NCBI GenBank assembly: GCA_900767595.1
Contig: CAAFZS010000076.1
Coordinates: 1 to 16,465 of the forward strand
From: Bacteroidales bacterium
GTDB taxonomy: Bacteria > Bacteroidota > Bacteroidia > Bacteroidales > Paludibacteraceae
Reading direction: 5' to 3'
Length of the DNA stretch: 16,465 nt
Below are positions 14,370 through 16,465 of this stretch, in pieces. Each line of letters starts with the position of its first letter. Position 1 is the stretch's first letter. The position numbers and the translations under genes were made by a program. The notes below the pieces were generated by a model, which saw nothing but the letters and a program-made list of their open reading frames with translations, had not been told where the DNA came from and did no database searches.

Positions 14370-15057
14370 CAACATACGACAGATTAGGGCTACCCTGCCC
14401 CCGACGGTCACATTGATTAACGTGAGTAAGTTCCAACCGATAGAGGCAATACAGGAAGCCTATGACTATGGGGAAAGGGACTTTGGTGAGAGCCGTGTAC
14501 AAGAGTTAGTGGCTAAGCACGAGGCGTTGCCCAAGGATATCCGGTGGCATTTCATCGGACACTTGCAGACGAATAAGGTCAAATATATTGTACCTTTTGT
14601 GCATTTGATTCAGAGTGTGGACAGTTGGCATCTACTGGAAGTCATCAATGCCGAAGCCGCTAAGATCGGTCGTGTGGTTAATGTACTCCTCGAAGTCCAC
14701 GTCGCCAAAGAGGAGACGAAGACCGGCTTTGACCTAACAAGTCTTTCAGCCGAAGGCGGTCTTACAGCGCAGCGGTCCGCCAGCGAAGCGGTCTGCCAGC
14801 GAAGCGGTCTAACAAACGTCCAAATAATTGGTCTCATGGCCATGGCAACCAACACGGATGACGAAACCGAGATCCGCCGTTGCTTCCAAGAGGCGAAAGC
14901 TATAAAAGAATCCCTACTCCTCTACTCCTCTACTCCCCTACTCCCAAAGGCTGAGTCTATCCTCAGCCTTGGAATGTCCGACGACTACCTTCTCGCCATT
15001 GAGGAAGGTTCCACGATGGTCCGCATTGGTTCTAAGATCTTTGGCGAGAGACATTAA
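14356..15057 (+). CDS. yggS: PLP homeostasis protein YggS
   Basis: A 233-residue YggS/PROSC family protein that binds pyridoxal phosphate and maintains B6 and amino-acid homeostasis. The PLP lysine is Lys25 in NVSKFQP. Other landmarks are DFGESRVQE, WHFIGHLQTNKVKY, SVDSWHLL, IIGLMAMAT and the phosphate-binding C terminus LSLGMSDDYLLAIEEGSTMVRIGSKIFGER. Two variable loops are repeat-derived: residues 131-153 come from 16-bp GC-rich tandem repeats, and 186-197 from the pyrimidine-rich unit. Core motifs are intact, so the protein is probably functional. The ATG lies inside the end of the ABC gene (14-nt overlap). Confidence 0.95.
   Translation: MSIADNIRQIRATLPPTVTLINVSKFQPIEAIQEAYDYGERDFGESRVQELVAKHEALPKDIRWHFIGHLQTNKVKYIVPFVHLIQSVDSWHLLEVINAEAAKIGRVVNVLLEVHVAKEETKTGFDLTSLSAEGGLTAQRSASEAVCQRSGLTNVQIIGLMAMATNTDDETEIRRCFQEAKAIKESLLLYSSTPLLPKAESILSLGMSDDYLLAIEEGSTMVRIGSKIFGERH
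14747..14812 (+). repeat. Four GC-rich 16-18-bp tandem repeats inside yggS
   Basis: The units begin CAGCcGAAGgCGGTCT (14747, 18 bp), CAGCGCAGCGGTCCGC (14765), CAGCGAAGCGGTCTGC (14781) and CAGCGAAGCGGTCTAA (14797). The 16-bp unit is not a multiple of three, but the four together span 66 bp, exactly 22 codons, so the frame is kept. Confidence 0.9.
14913..14945 (+). repeat. Second copy of the pyrimidine-rich unit, in yggS
   Basis: This 33-bp tract matches 13981-14013 in the ABC gene at 32 of 33 positions (one C-to-T difference). It is read in a different frame: it begins on codon position 3 here and position 2 there. Confidence 0.95.
14947..14970. repeat. Perfect 9-bp inverted repeat next to the minisatellite in yggS
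   Basis: AAGGCTGAG (14947-14955) and CTCAGCCTT (14962-14970) flank a 6-nt spacer. It begins one base after the pyrimidine tract and encodes residues just before and within the conserved LSLGMS block. No T-run follows, so it is not a terminator. Confidence 0.8.
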
Positions 15058-15114
15058 TCGTCACCCACTGATTTTCTTCGCGTCGCGTTAAATTTTGCAA
15101 AAAAAGCAAATAAA

Positions 15115-15146
15115 TTTGCATATATCAAAAAATTTCCGTAATTTTG
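15115..15146 (+). promoter_or_regulatory. Promoter for the toxin-antitoxin pair
   Basis: A -33 TTTG (15115-15118) and -7 TAATTTTG (15139-15146) are separated by a 20-nt spacer that begins CATATATCA. The start site is expected near 15153, about 20 nt before the antitoxin ATG. The AT-rich imperfect palindrome AAATATAAAAATTTATAAG downstream could be an operator for autoregulation (inference). Confidence 0.85.
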
Positions 15147-15173
15147 CAGCGCAAAATATAAAAATTTATAAGT

Positions 15174-15446
15174 ATGAGTGCCACACAAACCGCATTAAGT
15201 GAGCAATTCATTGATGTCATGGGACCAATGATGAGTGATGCAAAAGCCGTAGATAGTGTATTTGCGTATATTCGTTTGTTACGCAATGCTCAAGATGTTC
15301 AAACATCTACGCATCCGTATTCCCAGCAAGAGATCGACCATCGTTTAGACCAATCGGAAGAGACTTTTGCTGCAAATAAGGGTATTCAAGAGCCCATCGC
15401 TCGCCAACATCGCCATAACTTTGTAAACGAATTGATTGCACAATGA
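15174..15446 (+). CDS. Probable antitoxin of a RelE/ParE-type module
   Basis: A 90-residue, mostly helical soluble protein. I do not recognise its sequence family. It is called antitoxin because it lies directly upstream of a RelE/ParE toxin with a 4-nt ATGA overlap, is of typical size, and follows its own strong promoter. The N-terminal half (residues 1-42) is helical with a Met-rich turn (VMGPMMSDAKAV). The C-terminal half is polar with HPYSQQEIDHRLDQSEETFA and may be the toxin-wrapping, flexible part. No ribbon-helix-helix or Xre-type DNA-binding motif stands out. Confidence 0.72.
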   Translation: MSATQTALSEQFIDVMGPMMSDAKAVDSVFAYIRLLRNAQDVQTSTHPYSQQEIDHRLDQSEETFAANKGIQEPIARQHRHNFVNELIAQ

Positions 15447-15754
15447 GAATAGAGTGGTCGCCTTTAGCAGAGGAAGCGTGGCAGGATATTGCTAACTATA
15501 TTTTTGACTCTTTCGGCGTTCGCGCTCTGTTGGATTATTCGGAATTAACGGATTCTTGGATGGATACATTAATCTCTAATCCATTAGTAGCAGCCTTTGA
15601 AGAGTCGCTTAGTCATAGAAGCAAACATTATCGTAGCATTGCTATTCATCAATTTAGTAAGATAATTTATTATATTGAGGATGGCGTAATCTACATCGCT
15701 GATGTTTGGGACACTCGTAGAAGTCCTCAAACATTATCGGAAAGACTAAAATAA
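15443..15754 (+). CDS. RelE/ParE superfamily toxin
   Basis: A 103-residue protein with the RelE/ParE fold. It opens MRIEWSPLAEEAWQDIANYI (beta strand followed by the first long helix), continues with a second helix, and then has the antiparallel strands YRSIAIHQFSKIIYYIEDG and VIYIADVWDTRRSPQTL. The VIYIADVWDTRRSP ending is characteristic of ParE/RelE toxins (strand followed by basic residues). Whether it targets gyrase (ParE-like) or ribosome-bound mRNA (RelE-like) cannot be read from the sequence. The start ATG overlaps the antitoxin stop. A structured RNA candidate begins right after the stop codon. Confidence 0.87.
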   Translation: MRIEWSPLAEEAWQDIANYIFDSFGVRALLDYSELTDSWMDTLISNPLVAAFEESLSHRSKHYRSIAIHQFSKIIYYIEDGVIYIADVWDTRRSPQTLSERLK

Positions 15755-15755
15755 T

Positions 15756-16136
15756 CGTCCGGCAGACGTAACTTGCCCATCGCTCACGAGATGTAAAATG
15801 GTGAGAAAATATCGGAATCCACGCAGGGTGAGTGGGAGGGAGGTGTCCCTCTCGTGATACTCGCCAAAGCGAGATTTCGGGACATATTAGCGAAAAGTGC
15901 CACAAGCACTAATCGCAAAGGCGTTTACTAACGCTTGTTATCGATGGTTTGGAACGTAGGAAATTTCAACATCATTTTCGAAAACAAGTAAGTGGTAGAT
16001 GTCCATGGGTGTATGTATACCTATGTCTTTCTGCATAGGTCAATATACACGGCGTGGATTTCTAATGCTTATTCGAAATGATAGGTTTCCTACGACCTCA
16101 AACCACGGATAAGCAAGACAGAAATCCGCGTTTTTT
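15756..16136 (+). ncRNA. Candidate 380-nt structured RNA with a long rod and possible terminator switch
   Basis: Begins just after the toxin stop. 5' domain: hairpin CGTC/GACG (15756-15768); closing helix CCATCG (15777-15782) with CGATGG (15942-15947); CTCAC/GTGAG (15783-15805); a composite stem CGGAATC/GATTTCG, CGC/GCG, GGTGAGT/ACTCGCC and GAGGGA-GGTG-TCCCTC (15813-15879); GCGA/TCGC enclosing AGTGC-CACAA-GCACT (15890-15916); GCGT/ACGC (15921-15934). 3' domain: a rod, GGTTTG/CAAACC (15946/16099), GTAGGAAA/TTTCCTAC (15956/16086), ATCATTTtCGAA/TTCGAAATGAT (15971/16072), TAAG/CTTA (15989/16068), TAGA/TCTA (15996/16061), GTCCATG/CGTGGAT (16001/16053), GTGTAT/ATACAC (16009/16045) and ACCTATG/CATAGGT (16019/16034). 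G-U pairs favour plus-strand transcription. T6 is at 16131-16136. 6S-like RNA, retron msd-like hairpin or an inverted-repeat element are alternatives. No clear promoter was found. Confidence 0.65.
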
Positions 16137-16164
16137 ATTTTTGTATTTAAACGATGAAAAAACG

Positions 16165-16195
16165 AAGCACGTAAGCGCCCGCCTACGTGCTTTTT
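16165..16195 (+). terminator. Strong intrinsic terminator
   Basis: AAGCACGTA (16165-16173) pairs perfectly with TACGTGCTT (16184-16192). The stem can be extended inside by GC/GC (16175-16176 with 16181-16182) around a short loop, and five T's follow (16191-16195). It lies 29 nt past the T-run of the RNA candidate and would end transcripts leaking through it. Confidence 0.88.
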
Positions 16196-16239
16196 GTATT
16201 GGTAGCAGTCTATAGGATGTACGTAGGATGTATAGTGTA

Positions 16240-16265
16240 TGATAAAAGTGATAAAAGTGATAAAA
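16240..16265 (+). repeat. Three TGATAAAA boxes at 9-bp spacing
   Basis: TGATAAAA occurs at 16240-16247, 16249-16256 and 16258-16265. A fourth copy is at 16394-16401. They may be binding sites or simple slippage products. Confidence 0.9.
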
Positions 16266-16303
16266 CTAGCGTGCCTTCTTGGGTGGAGCGATAACGTGAG
16301 CTG

Positions 16304-16347
16304 ACCGATATGTTACCGATACGTCACCGATGGGTCACCGAAGGGTG
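16304..16347 (+). repeat. Four 11-bp tandem repeats containing ACCGAT
   Basis: ACCGAT starts at 16304, 16315 and 16326, with ACCGAA at 16337, so the period is exactly 11 bp. Flanks follow a GTYACCGATR pattern with some degeneracy. An 11-bp period puts the motif nearly on one face of the helix, as for iterons or operator arrays. Confidence 0.85.
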
Positions 16348-16374
16348 TTCGTAAAACAGTGTATGGTTATCGAA

Positions 16375-16400
16375 TTTATCAAAATTATCACATTGATAAA
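16375..16400. promoter_or_regulatory. Inverted repeat TTTATCA...TGATAAA
   Basis: TTTATCA (16375-16381) and TGATAAA (16394-16400) form 7-bp arms, and an inner TTATCA-cat-TGATAA pairing (16385-16399) is also possible. It lies about 60 bp before the ATG at the edge and could be an operator. Confidence 0.4.
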
Positions 16401-16465
16401 ACAATGGCTAAGTAACTGAAAAACAGAATAAAATAAAAATAACAATAAGAGGTTAACGTGTTATG

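Larger units (their letters stand above)
16196..16465. other. Repeat-rich region without protein genes at the right edge
   Basis: I find no convincing protein gene here. The stretch holds three 9-bp TGATAAAAG-type repeats, four 11-bp ACCGAT repeats and an inverted repeat of TTTATCA, then AT-rich sequence ending in ATG at 16463-16465. That final ATG may be the start codon of a further gene, but only one codon is visible. Confidence 0.6.

Noticed and set aside
15700..15710. GATGTTTG near the toxin end as a promoter for the RNA candidate
   Set aside because: The first consensus base differs, and no convincing -33 element is placed 20 nt upstream.
15799..15858. A 19-codon plus-strand open frame in the RNA candidate
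   Set aside because: It overlaps the composite stem exactly, is very short and has no supporting start signal, so coding is less likely than RNA structure.
15654..15905. An 83-codon minus-strand open frame over the toxin 3' end and RNA candidate
   Set aside because: It overlaps a well-supported toxin gene and the RNA stems, has no promoter or family likeness, and its sequence is explained by the structured RNA.
15946..16104. A miniature inverted-repeat transposable element
   Set aside because: Arms are interrupted by several asymmetric loops and G-U pairs, and no target-site duplication was seen at the ends. It remains possible and is listed as an alternative to RNA.
16136..16143. TATTTTTG matching the -7 consensus TAnnTTTG
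   Set aside because: No -33 TTG lies about 20 nt upstream, and the match falls in a T-run after a terminator-like stem.
16154..16174. A six-codon ATG...TAA frame running into the terminator at 16165
   Set aside because: It resembles a leader peptide by position, but it is too short, has no amino-acid bias relevant to attenuation, and no structural gene is seen directly after it.

Overview
The window looks like a chromosomal segment from a Bacteroidales-type member of the Bacteroidota. Four promoters match the Bacteroides -33 TTTG / -7 TAnnTTTG consensus, Shine-Dalgarno sequences are scarce, and several families are typical of this phylum: a 110-residue omega subunit, a roughly 317-residue NusB, a DUF3276 PUR-like protein, DUF4494, and DUF4105 followed by membrane helices. 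No rRNA, tRNA, CRISPR array or intact transposon is visible.

Layout. (1) 52-1308: a promoter, a small conserved-looking protein and an outer-membrane barrel protein. (2) 1368-4733: a compact run apbE-bamD-rpoZ-coaBC with 1 to 4 nt overlaps or short gaps. (3) 4737-5117, minus strand: the PUR-like protein, convergent with coaBC. The two genes appear to carry each other's terminators inside their coding ends. (4) 5213-13352: a long run of mostly overlapping or closely spaced genes, nusB-yajC-ybbR-like-DegT aminotransferase-rpoN-PAP2-like-DUF4105-degenerate PafA-like-DUF4494. It joins transcription and secretion functions to envelope functions. (5) 13359-13572: a probable structured RNA. (6) 13602-15057: an ABC ATPase overlapping yggS. 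Both genes carry low-complexity repeat tracts inside their coding sequence. (7) 15115-15754: a promoter and a two-gene toxin-antitoxin module with a RelE/ParE-type toxin. (8) 15755-16465: a long region without protein genes. It holds a roughly 380-nt highly structured RNA candidate, a strong terminator, an array of 11-bp repeats, TGATAAAA boxes, and possibly the start codon of a further gene at the right edge.

Most protein genes are housekeeping: transcription (rpoZ, nusB, rpoN), envelope assembly (bamD, yajC, apbE, DUF4105) and cofactor metabolism (coaBC, yggS). The unexpected content is mostly in the RNA and repeat layer. The RNA at 15756-16136 has a long rod whose 3' arm can instead pair with the RNA's own tail to make a terminator-like stem directly before six T's. 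That looks like a two-state switch. A second candidate RNA lies just upstream of the ABC ATPase gene. A 33-bp pyrimidine-rich repeat unit occurs in both the ABC ATPase and yggS genes, in different reading frames, and has no stop codon in any frame on the coding strand. A PafA-like phosphatase has lost nearly all recognisable catalytic residues. All structure statements come from pairing bases by eye; no folding program or database search was run.
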